Shown piece after piece: positions 1 to 5,493 of a stretch of DNA of 5,493 nucleotides. A program made the translations under genes and the position numbers. Source of the stretch: Candidatus Fermentibacterales bacterium (GTDB taxonomy: Bacteria > Fermentibacterota > Fermentibacteria > Fermentibacterales > JAFGKQ01); contig JAFGKQ010000061.1 of NCBI GenBank assembly GCA_016928495.1, forward strand, positions 1 through 5,493, in the 5' to 3' direction. The number at the start of each line of letters is the position of its first letter. Position 1 is the stretch's first letter. The notes beneath the pieces were generated by a model, which did not search any database, was not told the origin of the DNA, and worked only from the letters and a program-made list of their open reading frames with translations.

Positions 1-1023
1 CCGATCCCGCTGGCGCACTCATGGTGGAACTGGGACAACAGACCGAATACCGATGCTCAGAAGTACCAGGTCGCCTGGGGAGTGAACCAGGAGGGCAGCG
101 GACGCAGGAGCGGACCGGCGTACCTGGCGGACTGGATCGGCGATCCCTCAGCTCCGGAAGCGTTTGCTCCGCCGAACCCGGGGCCCTTCCCGATAGTGCA
201 GGAGAATCCCATCGCTCTCGACTTCCCTCCGTTCGACTACTCCTTCCTGCTTACGCTGGGCCCGTTGGACCTCGCCGACTGGGACAGCCTTCACGTCGTC
301 GGAGGCTGGGTGATCGGGAGAGGACTGGTAGACCTGAGGGTCCAGGCGGACAACCTGCTGGACGCGTACCACCGCGATGGAGGATGGGGCGTTCCCGACG
401 TCCCGCCCGTTCCCGCCTTCTTCTACGAGGCCGGGGACGGATGCGTGGAGCTCATCTGGAGCGATGACGCCGAAGTCTATCAGCCCTTCGGAGGGTACAG
501 GCTGTACAGGTCGACCTTCGATACCTCCGGGTGGGAGCTGGTTTCCGAGCTCGACGAGAGCGCTCACTCCTATACCGACAGCGACGTTACCAGAGGATTC
601 CCCTACTTCTACGTTCTCTGCTCATACGATGCGGAAACGCTCATCGAAAGCCAGAAGACAAACTACAAGCAGGAGCTGGATGGTGCGCCGATCCCGGTCG
701 TGCCGGGATGGAGTCCGAGGGTTGACTGGACCAGTGCCGTGAGCGTCGTGCCTAACCCCTACCGGGGCTCTGCGGACTGGGAGGTCGCACATCTCGACAA
801 GCTGGCATTCACCAACCTGCCGGCAGTATGCGACATACATGTCTACACTCTCGCTGGTGATCACGTAGTAACGCTCGAGCACAGGAGCCTTGGCGGTGAC
901 AGCGGTGTGGAGTACTGGGACCTTCGGAACAGCCTCGGGAGGGGGATTGCCTCGGGGCTCTACGTCTACTGCGTTCAGACATCCGCCAGGCATGTCCTGG
1001 GCAGGTTCGCCGTCATCCGATAA
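1..1023 (+). CDS. Secreted surface protein with FN3-like module and FlgD-Ig/sorting-type tail (5' partial)
   Basis: The frame is open from the first base to a TAA at 1021-1023, so the visible 340 residues are the C-terminal part of a longer protein. The GTG at base 82 is internal and I do not take it as the start. Residues about 1-130 are Trp- and Pro-rich and include LLTLGPLDLADWDSLHVVGG, a pattern like the end of an extracellular catalytic or beta-rich domain; I cannot name it. Residues about 131-215 look like a fibronectin type III module, with W-x-D strands and GGYRLYRS followed by FPYFYVLCSYD. Residues about 248-340 form a FlgD-Ig-like or type IX-like sorting tail: VVPNPY, FTNLP, IHVYTLAGDHVVTLEH, WDLRN, GIASGLYVYCV and terminal GRFAVIR. 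Such tails occur on exported proteins of Fibrobacterota, Eisenbacteria and related phyla, so surface location or secretion is inferred. The enzymatic role, if any, lies upstream of the window. Confidence 0.85.
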   Translation, partial: PIPLAHSWWNWDNRPNTDAQKYQVAWGVNQEGSGRRSGPAYLADWIGDPSAPEAFAPPNPGPFPIVQENPIALDFPPFDYSFLLTLGPLDLADWDSLHVVGGWVIGRGLVDLRVQADNLLDAYHRDGGWGVPDVPPVPAFFYEAGDGCVELIWSDDAEVYQPFGGYRLYRSTFDTSGWELVSELDESAHSYTDSDVTRGFPYFYVLCSYDAETLIESQKTNYKQELDGAPIPVVPGWSPRVDWTSAVSVVPNPYRGSADWEVAHLDKLAFTNLPAVCDIHVYTLAGDHVVTLEHRSLGGDSGVEYWDLRNSLGRGIASGLYVYCVQTSARHVLGRFAVIR

Positions 1024-1046
1024 CCGCTAATCGCGCTATTGCTAAT

Positions 1047-1181
1047 GGGGGACACGCACTATTTACGCAGCATGCCGCGAAAGCCGGGGGACTCGCCGCG
1101 CTGCTCGTTGGGCAGCTTCGGAATACAATAAACCGACACGCAAGTTGAATAAGTGTAACTACGTCCCCGTTCGTCCTCGTT
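1047..1181 (+). mobile_element. Probable decayed REP/RAYT element remnant
   Basis: This stretch between two genes differs in style from its surroundings. It opens with GGGGGACACGCACTATTTAC and closes with an opposed GTCCCC at 1163-1168, so the ends form a short inverted repeat. A tandem, one-mismatch 10-bp repeat (CGTCCCCGTT, CGTCCTCGTT) follows at 1162-1181. Just inside the left end, an ATG at 1072 begins a 19-codon reading frame starting MPRKP and stopping at 1129-1131. MPRKP is the usual beginning of REP-associated tyrosine transposases (RAYT, Y1_Tnp family), and GGGGAC heads are typical of their terminal repeats. The likely reading is an element whose transposase body was deleted, leaving the two ends. 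The family assignment rests on recalled sequence style and short matches only. A plain intergenic spacer is the alternative. Confidence 0.4.
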
Positions 1182-1203
1182 TCCTGCCAGCTTGCTTCGG
1201 CCA

Positions 1204-1249
1204 GGTCCCCGTCTCAGATTTGATCTCGGGAGTATGCGAAAGGGGGACC
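1204..1249 (+). promoter_or_regulatory. Inverted repeat enclosing the ribosome binding site of the PEBP gene
   Basis: GGTCCCC at 1204-1210 is perfectly complementary to GGGGACC at 1243-1249, with a 32-base loop. The right arm overlaps the purine run AAAGGGGGA that serves as Shine-Dalgarno sequence for the GTG at 1252. If the hairpin forms in the mRNA it would hide that site. The arms carry the same GGGGAC/GTCCCC motif as the putative element just upstream, so it may be a second REP-like palindrome. The regulatory role is inference. Confidence 0.3.
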
Positions 1250-1251
1250 GT

Positions 1252-1719
1252 GTGGTCTGGGCATTCACACTCATGAGCTCCGCCTTCTCGGACGGAGAGA
1301 TGATACCGGAGCTGTACACCGTCGACGGTACCGATATCTCTCCGCCCCTGGAGTGGAGCAACCCGCCGGAGGGCACCAGGAGCTTCGCCCTCATCTGCGA
1401 CGATCCCGATGCACCGGCGGGCACCTGGGTCCACTGGGTCATCTACAACATCGACGCCGACGTTAACCAGCTCGAGGCGGGAATCCTGCCCGACCCGGAG
1501 CTCTTCGAGGGCATGCTCCAGGGCAAGAACAGCTGGGGCAGGATCGGATACGGCGGGCCGGCGCCGCCCAGCGGCACTCACAGGTACTTCTTCAGGATCT
1601 ACGCCCTCAGCGCCACTCTGGACATGCAGGCCGGCGTGACGAAGGCCGAGCTACTCACGGCCATGGAGGGCTTCGTTCTGGACGAAGCCAGCCTGATGGG
1701 TAGATACCGCAGGAAGTAA
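1252..1719 (+). CDS. YbhB/YbcL-type phosphatidylethanolamine-binding protein (PEBP/Raf kinase inhibitor-like)
   Basis: This gene encodes a small soluble protein of the PEBP fold, 155 residues with the chosen start, close to the roughly 158 of E. coli YbhB. Visible family motifs are DGTDISPPLEW (25-35), CDDPDAPAGTWVHWVIYNI (49-67), which carries the anion-pocket Asp-Pro and His residues, and GYGGPAPPSGTHRYFF (99-114) with the second pocket His. Bacterial members bind anionic ligands in vitro, but their physiological role is poorly known. There is no signal peptide, so it is probably cytoplasmic. I choose the GTG at 1252 because AAAGGGGGA precedes it at good spacing and the product then begins a few residues before the usual family start. 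The ATG at 1234 would add six residues (161 aa), but its GGGAG lies only one base away. The frame stays open upstream to a TTG at 1192. The stop lies 19 bases before the peptidase gene, suggesting co-transcription. Confidence 0.9.
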   Translation: MVWAFTLMSSAFSDGEMIPELYTVDGTDISPPLEWSNPPEGTRSFALICDDPDAPAGTWVHWVIYNIDADVNQLEAGILPDPELFEGMLQGKNSWGRIGYGGPAPPSGTHRYFFRIYALSATLDMQAGVTKAELLTAMEGFVLDEASLMGRYRRK

Positions 1720-1738
1720 CGGACGAACGGGAGGAACG

Positions 1739-3763
1739 ATGCCGCGCCCCATTACGGCCGAGGATCTCTTTCGCTTTCAGCTGCTCTCCGGGACAGCCGT
1801 CTCGCCGGACGGCAGCATGGCAGCCTACACCCTGACCAGGACCGACAAGACCAGCCAGAAGCGATACTCGAACATCTGGGTGGTGGACCTGGCCACCGGC
1901 CGGAGAAGGCAGTTCACCCGTGGGGACCAGGTGGACAGGTCCCCGGCATGGGCGCCGGACGGCAAGCACCTTGCCTTCGTCTCCTGCCGCGATGCCGGAT
2001 CGTCCGAGGGCCCCGGGCAGGAGCAGATCTACCTCATCCCGGTCGACGGGGGAGAGGCGCGGAAGCTGACCAGCCTCGAGGGGCGCATCCACTGCTTCGA
2101 CTTCTCGCCCGACTCACGCTCGATCTTGGTCCTCCTCACGAAGAAGGACGCCGAGCAGAAGGAGCTGGAGAAGGACGAGAAGAAGAGGAAGCTCGGCATC
2201 GTGTCGAGGAGGATCGAGAGGCTGTTCTTCAAGCTGGACGGCATGGGCTACAGGCCGAAGGAGCTCCCGCACATCTGGCTCGTGAACGCCGGCAGCGGCA
2301 AGGCCGGGCAGATCACTGACTCCCCCGTTCACTCGGAGTCCGGGCCTCCGTGCTGGTCGCCCGATTCGAAGCGGATAGCCTTCACCTCCAACGTGAGCAA
2401 GGACCCCGATCTGGATCCCAGCGCCATCGACCTGTTCGTCATGAAGGCCGACGGAACCGGCAGGAAGCGCCTGAAGACCCCCGAAGGGCCGAAGTTCGAG
2501 CCGTCTTTCTCGCCCGACGGCAAGCGGCTTGCATGGCTCGGGATGGAGGGCAAGGGCCAGGGCTGGAGGCTGACCCGCCTCTGGGTCGCTCCCGCGAGCG
2601 GCTCCGGCGAGGCCGTGTGTCTCAGCCGGGACTTCGACATCAACATCACGGCATGGACGATCAACGACCTCCCCGAGGGCCTGGGCGAGACGGCACCCGT
2701 ATGGTCCCCGGACGGCGGGAGCATCTACGTCCAGATCGCCCACCACGGCGCCACCCGCCTGGCCCGCTTCTCGAGCGATCCCGACAGGCCGTCCATGGAG
2801 GAGGTGATCTCCGGGGACCTGGTGGTAGGCCATCCCGTCTTCGACGGCGCGAGGAAGAAGGTGGTCTACGCGGAGGGCAGCATGGGCAATCCCGGCAGGC
2901 TCCGCCTGAGGAACCTCGCCAAGGGCTCGGACAGGGACCTCGCGGACCCCAACCGCTGGCTGAGGTCTTCCATAGACCTCGGCATGGTCGAGGAGGCATG
3001 GATCGACGGGCCTGACGGCAACCGCATCCAGGGCTGGATAATGAAGCCCCCGGGGTTCAGCCCCCGCCGGAAGTACCCCTCCATTCTGGAGATCCACGGA
3101 GGCCCCAGGGTCCAGTACGGCCACTTCTTCATGCACGAGTTCTACTTCCTGGCTGCAGCCGGCTACGTGGTGCACTTCTGCAATCCCAGGGGCGGCCAGG
3201 GCTACGGCGAGCAGCACTCCAAGGCCATCCTCGACAACTGGGGCACGGTCGACTACGACGACCTCATGGCCTGGACCGACCACTTAGCGGAGAAGAAGTA
3301 CATCGACCCCGGCAGGATGGGCGTCACCGGCGGGAGCTACGGCGGGTACATGACCTGCTGGATAGTGGGACACACCGACAGGTTCAGGGCCGCGGTGACC
3401 CAGAGGTGCGTCAGCAACCTGATAAGCATGTACGGCTCCAGCGACTTCAACTGGTCCTTCCAGAGGGAGTTCGGTGACAAGCCGCCATGGGAGAGCCTGG
3501 AGAACTACTGGCGGCAGTCTCCGATAGCCTTCGTGGGCAACGTGAAGACGCCTACCATGGTGATCCATAGCGAGAGCGACCTTCGCTGCGCCATCGAGCA
3601 GGGCGAGCAGTTCTACGTGGCTCTGAAAAAGCTGGGGGTCCCCACGGAGATGATACGCTTCCCCGACGAGCCTCACGGACTCTCGAGGGGAGGGAGGACC
3701 GACAGGCGCATCGACCGCCTGAAGCACATACAGCGCTGGTTCGACACCTGGCTGAAGGCCTGA
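1739..3763 (+). CDS. S9 family serine peptidase (prolyl oligopeptidase / acylaminoacyl-peptidase type)
   Basis: This 674-residue enzyme of the prolyl oligopeptidase family should cleave short peptides or N-acyl aminoacyl residues. Residues about 15-400 form the N-terminal beta-propeller with TolB-like repeats: SPAWAPDGKHLAF (68-80), FDFSPDSRSI, PPCWSPDSKRIAFTSN (203-218), EPSFSPDGKRLAW and APVWSPDGGSIY. The alpha/beta-hydrolase domain covers about 415-674, with HGGP near the oxyanion hole (453-456). The catalytic triad is complete: Ser533 in GGSYGGYM, Asp614 in HSESDLRC and His646 in EPHGLSRGG. The Lys/Glu-rich stretch at 135-151 is a propeller insertion seen in related enzymes. There is no signal peptide or membrane segment, so it is probably cytoplasmic, in peptide turnover. 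The start is supported by GGGAGG at 1729-1734. The layout is closest to acylaminoacyl peptidase-like S9C enzymes, but exact specificity cannot be read. The TGA stop is backed by an in-frame TAG two codons later. Confidence 0.95.
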   Translation: MPRPITAEDLFRFQLLSGTAVSPDGSMAAYTLTRTDKTSQKRYSNIWVVDLATGRRRQFTRGDQVDRSPAWAPDGKHLAFVSCRDAGSSEGPGQEQIYLIPVDGGEARKLTSLEGRIHCFDFSPDSRSILVLLTKKDAEQKELEKDEKKRKLGIVSRRIERLFFKLDGMGYRPKELPHIWLVNAGSGKAGQITDSPVHSESGPPCWSPDSKRIAFTSNVSKDPDLDPSAIDLFVMKADGTGRKRLKTPEGPKFEPSFSPDGKRLAWLGMEGKGQGWRLTRLWVAPASGSGEAVCLSRDFDINITAWTINDLPEGLGETAPVWSPDGGSIYVQIAHHGATRLARFSSDPDRPSMEEVISGDLVVGHPVFDGARKKVVYAEGSMGNPGRLRLRNLAKGSDRDLADPNRWLRSSIDLGMVEEAWIDGPDGNRIQGWIMKPPGFSPRRKYPSILEIHGGPRVQYGHFFMHEFYFLAAAGYVVHFCNPRGGQGYGEQHSKAILDNWGTVDYDDLMAWTDHLAEKKYIDPGRMGVTGGSYGGYMTCWIVGHTDRFRAAVTQRCVSNLISMYGSSDFNWSFQREFGDKPPWESLENYWRQSPIAFVGNVKTPTMVIHSESDLRCAIEQGEQFYVALKKLGVPTEMIRFPDEPHGLSRGGRTDRRIDRLKHIQRWFDTWLKA

Positions 3764-3813
3764 GGGCGGTAGCAGGCCGCCAGCACGTCAGTTCCGCATG
3801 GCCGGGAAGCGAA

Positions 3814-3837
3814 AGGGGCGGCCGCGGGGCCGCCCCT
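3814..3837. terminator. GC-rich hairpin between convergent genes, probable bidirectional terminator
   Basis: Perfect 10-bp inverted repeat AGGGGCGGCC / GGCCGCCCCT with a 4-base loop, 50 bases after the peptidase stop and 24 bases past the minus-strand FG-GAP gene's stop. On the minus strand the stem is followed by TTTCGCTT, a weak T tract. On the plus strand only CTCTCC follows. The position between two converging genes supports termination from both sides, though the short T tracts make it an imperfect intrinsic terminator. Confidence 0.65.
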
Positions 3838-3861
3838 CTCCGTCCGGTCTGCCCGGGCCGG

Positions 3862-5133
3862 CTACCTGATCAGCGCGATCGTCCTGGAGACCGTCTGCTG
3901 GCCCAGGGTGCAGACCGCCCGGTAGGAGCCGACCGGCAGGCTACTCAGGTCCGTGGTGAGAAGGTGCTGACCCGCCTGCAGGAAGCCCCCGTCCAGGGTC
4001 TGGACCAGCCGGCCATCGACCGAGAACAGCAGCAGCGTCACCTGCTGGGCAGCGGCCAGGCCCAGCTCCAGCGAGAGCGTCCCGCTACACGGGTTCTCGA
4101 GGACGGTGAGCCCTGAGGATCCGATCTCGGCGCTGGACTCGTCCGCGACCCCGGTCTCGTAGCCCCAGTAGATCCTGACGAAGCCGTCGTAGGCCCCGCA
4201 GAGCATGTCCAGGTGCCCATCCATGTCCCAGTCGATCATGTAGGGCCTGGCGGCGTAGCCGGGATCGATGTAGCTGGAGCCGGAGTTGTAGGTCAGCCAG
4301 GCTCCGGCTGCCAGTACCGGGCTGGAGTTCGTCCCGGTGTTCTCGTAGTAGTAGACGTAGCCGTCCTGGTATCCCGCCACAACATCCTTCTTGCCGTCCC
4401 CGTTGCAGTCCTCGACGTCAGGCACTACCCTGTAGAGGTTGATCGTCTTGCCGTCGGCCTCCAGGTAGCTGAAGCCGGTGAGCTGCGGGTTGCCGGGCGT
4501 TCCGCTGTTGAGGTAGAGGCGGATCGATGGTGCGTTCCCGTAGTAGTCTCCCTGGGAGCCCACGACGAGGTCGAGCAGCCCGTCCTCGTTCCAGTCCACG
4601 ACGACGGGAGCCGCGTTGTAGCCGACGTCTATGGTGCTGCCGCCGGCAGTGAGATGGCCCACGAAGTGCAGCGAAGGGTAGGTGTCCGCGTTGTCCGTTG
4701 CCTGGTAGTAGTCGATCATGCCGTCTCGGCCGCCTACCAGGATGTCCAGATCACCGTCGCCGCTCCAGTCCACGACCTGTGGACTAGTGGCTCCGGTGCA
4801 TCAACCGTAGTTGCAGACTATGTCCGTTCCGTCCGCCTGGATGTAGTCGTAGGTGCTGAACACGGGAGACGGGTTGGTGCCCTCGTTGGGATACCAGCGT
4901 ATCTTGCCGTAGTCCGTGTAGCCGGGCGAGTAGTACTGCCCGACTATCAGGTCCCTGAGCCCGTCACCGTCCCAGTCCGCCACGAACGGGTCGCTGTAGC
5001 CCCCTATGTCTATGTCCGCGCCGGAGCACTCGATGTACTCCATGGCGCCGTATACGGGCGGCCAGGCCATGGCCGCCCCGGTACAGACGCAGACGGGAGC
5101 CAGAGCCACCAGCGCCTTCCGGATCGCATCCAT
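3862..5133 (-). CDS. Secreted FG-GAP/VCBS repeat protein with in-frame UGA at codon 111 and C-terminal sorting tail
   Basis: Read through the UGA (4803-4801), this gene gives 423 residues. Residues 1-23 are a signal peptide (basic MDAIRK, hydrophobic core, AMA cleavage site), so the protein is exported. Five FG-GAP-like repeats follow, each with a calcium-loop motif: DWDGDGLRDL (53-62), DWSGDGDLDI (122-131), DWNEDGLLDL (180-189), DCNGDGKKDV (242-251) and DWDMDGHLDM (301-310). Such repeats usually form a beta-propeller. Residues about 340-423 resemble a type IX-like sorting or FlgD-Ig tail (NPCSG, LLLFSVDGRLVQTL, GSYRAVCTL, terminal TIALIR). The ATG at 5133 is preferred over the GTG at 5139 because GGGAGGT sits four bases upstream of it. 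Both halves share one frame, and the part after the UGA has no further lesion. The UGA may encode selenocysteine, or this may be a nonsense mutation or sequencing error. Without readthrough the product is a 110-residue fragment with one repeat. No binding partner or enzymatic role is visible. Confidence 0.8.
4765..4803 (-). promoter_or_regulatory. In-frame UGA followed by a SECIS-like hairpin (candidate selenocysteine recoding site)
   Basis: On the minus strand the UGA occupies 4803-4801 and is followed by UGC (Cys). Thirteen bases later begins a 9-bp stem, CUAGUCCAC (4787-4779) with GUGGACUGG (4773-4765), having one U-G pair and a 5-base loop AGGUC (4778-4774). The loop starts 22 bases after the UGA. 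Bacterial SECIS elements place a small G-containing apical loop roughly 16-37 bases after the UGA, and the E. coli fdhF loop, as I recall it, is AGGUCU. I see no clear bulged U in the stem. The right arm also encodes the conserved VDW of the repeat, so part of the pairing may be coincidental. No tRNA-Sec, SelB or SelD gene lies in the window to support decoding. Confidence 0.35.
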
Positions 5134-5137
5134 GTAC

Positions 5138-5144
5138 ACCTCCC
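5138..5144 (-). promoter_or_regulatory. Ribosome binding site deciding the start of the FG-GAP gene
   Basis: On the minus strand GGGAGGT lies four bases before the ATG at 5133. The longer alternative start, GTG at 5139, overlaps this motif and so could not use it. Starting at 5133 also gives a cleaner signal peptide (MDAIRKAL). Confidence 0.7.
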
Positions 5145-5163
5145 AGTATGTCCTATCAGAATC

Positions 5164-5493
5164 CTAGGATAAAACTAAGCAAGCTATCGTCCTGCGCCAA
5201 GACCCGTTGCTATGGTCTTCCGCCTCCAGCTCCCCGGCAACCCGGGCGGGGAGCCTGCCGATCTCCGAGAGCTTCCTGACCAGGTTCCCCATGCTGTCGA
5301 ACGGCCTCATGCAGAGCTCGTACTCCTCCCGTGTGATGCTGCCGGTCCGGGGGAGGCAGAACAGCAGCATCCCCGCCGGCGAGGCCATCAGGGTCCGGAG
5401 GGTCCCGCAGGGGAACTCCTCGCACTCCGCACAGCTGTCCAGGCCCCTGTCGATCGCGCAGGGCCGGGCCTTGCAGCTCCTGTCCGCCAGGCG
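5164..5493 (-). CDS. DUF3795-like cysteine-rich protein (5' partial)
   Basis: The minus-strand frame is open from the window edge to a TAG at 5166-5164, giving the C-terminal 109 residues; the start lies outside. The visible part begins RLADRSCKARPCAIDRGLDS, followed by CAECEEFPC, giving the spacing C-x4-C-x8-C-x2-C-x4-C. This is the pattern of the second half of DUF3795 proteins, which are small predicted zinc-binding or otherwise metal-binding cytoplasmic proteins of unknown function. After the Cys cluster comes a mostly helical region (ITREEYELCMRPFDSMGNLV). The internal ATG at 5388 falls after the Cys cluster and is not taken as a start. The C-terminal 30 or so residues (ELEAEDHSNGSWRRTIACLVLS) look poorly conserved. 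It ends 30 bases upstream of the FG-GAP gene on the same strand, so a shared transcript is possible but not shown. The family call is from memory of the motif. Confidence 0.75.
   Translation of the reverse strand, partial: RLADRSCKARPCAIDRGLDSCAECEEFPCGTLRTLMASPAGMLLFCLPRTGSITREEYELCMRPFDSMGNLVRKLSEIGRLPARVAGELEAEDHSNGSWRRTIACLVLS

Noticed and set aside
1192-1220. Sigma70-like promoter TTGCTT with CAGATT at 17-base spacing before the PEBP gene
   Set aside because: The -10 box matches only three of six consensus bases and the organism's promoter consensus is unknown.
2114-3283. Long minus-strand open frame (389 codons) opposite the S9 peptidase gene
   Set aside because: It is the antisense shadow of a GC-rich gene with clear family motifs on the plus strand. 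Its translation is low-complexity and matches no domain I recognise.
3761-3772. TGA of the peptidase gene as a second recoded codon
   Set aside because: Readthrough would add only three residues before an in-frame TAG, and no suitable hairpin follows at SECIS distance. It is an ordinary stop with a backup stop.
3862-4773. Independent gene starting at the GTG at 4773
   Set aside because: It would begin in the middle of a calcium-loop repeat (VDWSGDG), lacks a signal peptide although the rest is exported-type, and has no Shine-Dalgarno sequence. It is the continuation of the upstream frame.
4801-4803. UGA reassigned as Trp or Gly throughout the genome (alternative genetic code)
   Set aside because: All Trp codons in the five genes are TGG and no other internal UGA occurs. 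The peptidase ends at a TGA where the family is expected to end. A genome-wide reassignment would leave more internal UGAs.
4774-4803. Programmed frameshift in the FG-GAP gene
   Set aside because: The sequence before and after the UGA is in the same frame, so only the stop codon has to be passed and no shift is needed.
4213-5172. Plus-strand open frame of 319 codons opposite the FG-GAP gene
   Set aside because: Val-rich mirror translation of the repeated DWDGDG-type codons. The minus strand has the signal peptide, repeats and sorting tail.

Overview
The window comes from a GC-rich bacterium that exports surface proteins carrying C-terminal beta-sandwich tails. It holds five protein-coding genes, two of them cut by the window edges. 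The tails end in [FI]A[VL]IR and resemble FlgD-Ig or type IX-like sorting modules. That style, together with frequent AGG arginine codons, suggests an uncultured phylum of the Fibrobacterota, Eisenbacteria, Fermentibacteria or WOR-3 sort. The phylum is an inference; no marker gene is present.

Layout. (1) Bases 1-1023, plus strand: the C-terminal 340 residues of a large secreted protein with an FN3-like module and a FlgD-Ig-like tail. (2) Bases 1024-1251: a gene-poor spacer holding what looks like a decayed REP/RAYT transposon remnant. It has opposed GGGGAC/GTCCCC ends and a 19-codon relic reading MPRKP, followed by a second GGTCCCC/GGGGACC inverted repeat that contains the ribosome binding site of the next gene. 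(3) Bases 1252-3763, plus strand: a probable two-gene operon with a 19-base gap, encoding a PEBP/YbhB-like protein and a 674-residue S9 serine peptidase with an intact Ser-Asp-His triad. (4) Bases 3814-3837: a perfect 10-bp GC-rich hairpin between convergent genes, probably a bidirectional terminator. (5) Bases 5133-3862, minus strand: a secreted FG-GAP/VCBS beta-propeller-like protein with five calcium-loop repeats and a sorting tail, interrupted by one in-frame UGA at codon 111. (6) Bases 5493-5164, minus strand: the C-terminal part of a Cys-rich DUF3795-type protein, ending 30 bases upstream of the FG-GAP gene.

The most interesting point is the UGA in the FG-GAP gene. Both sides are in the same frame, the downstream half is intact, and the codon is followed at once by a Cys codon inside a Cys-containing insertion that the other four repeats lack. 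A 9-bp hairpin with loop AGGUC starts 13 nt after the UGA. Its loop lies 22 nt after the UGA, within the spacing expected of a bacterial SECIS element. This could be a selenocysteine codon in an extracellular repeat protein. A simple nonsense mutation or a sequencing error remains a serious alternative.

No pathway clearly links the genes. The peptidase and PEBP protein look cytoplasmic and housekeeping-like, while genes 1 and 4 are exported surface proteins.
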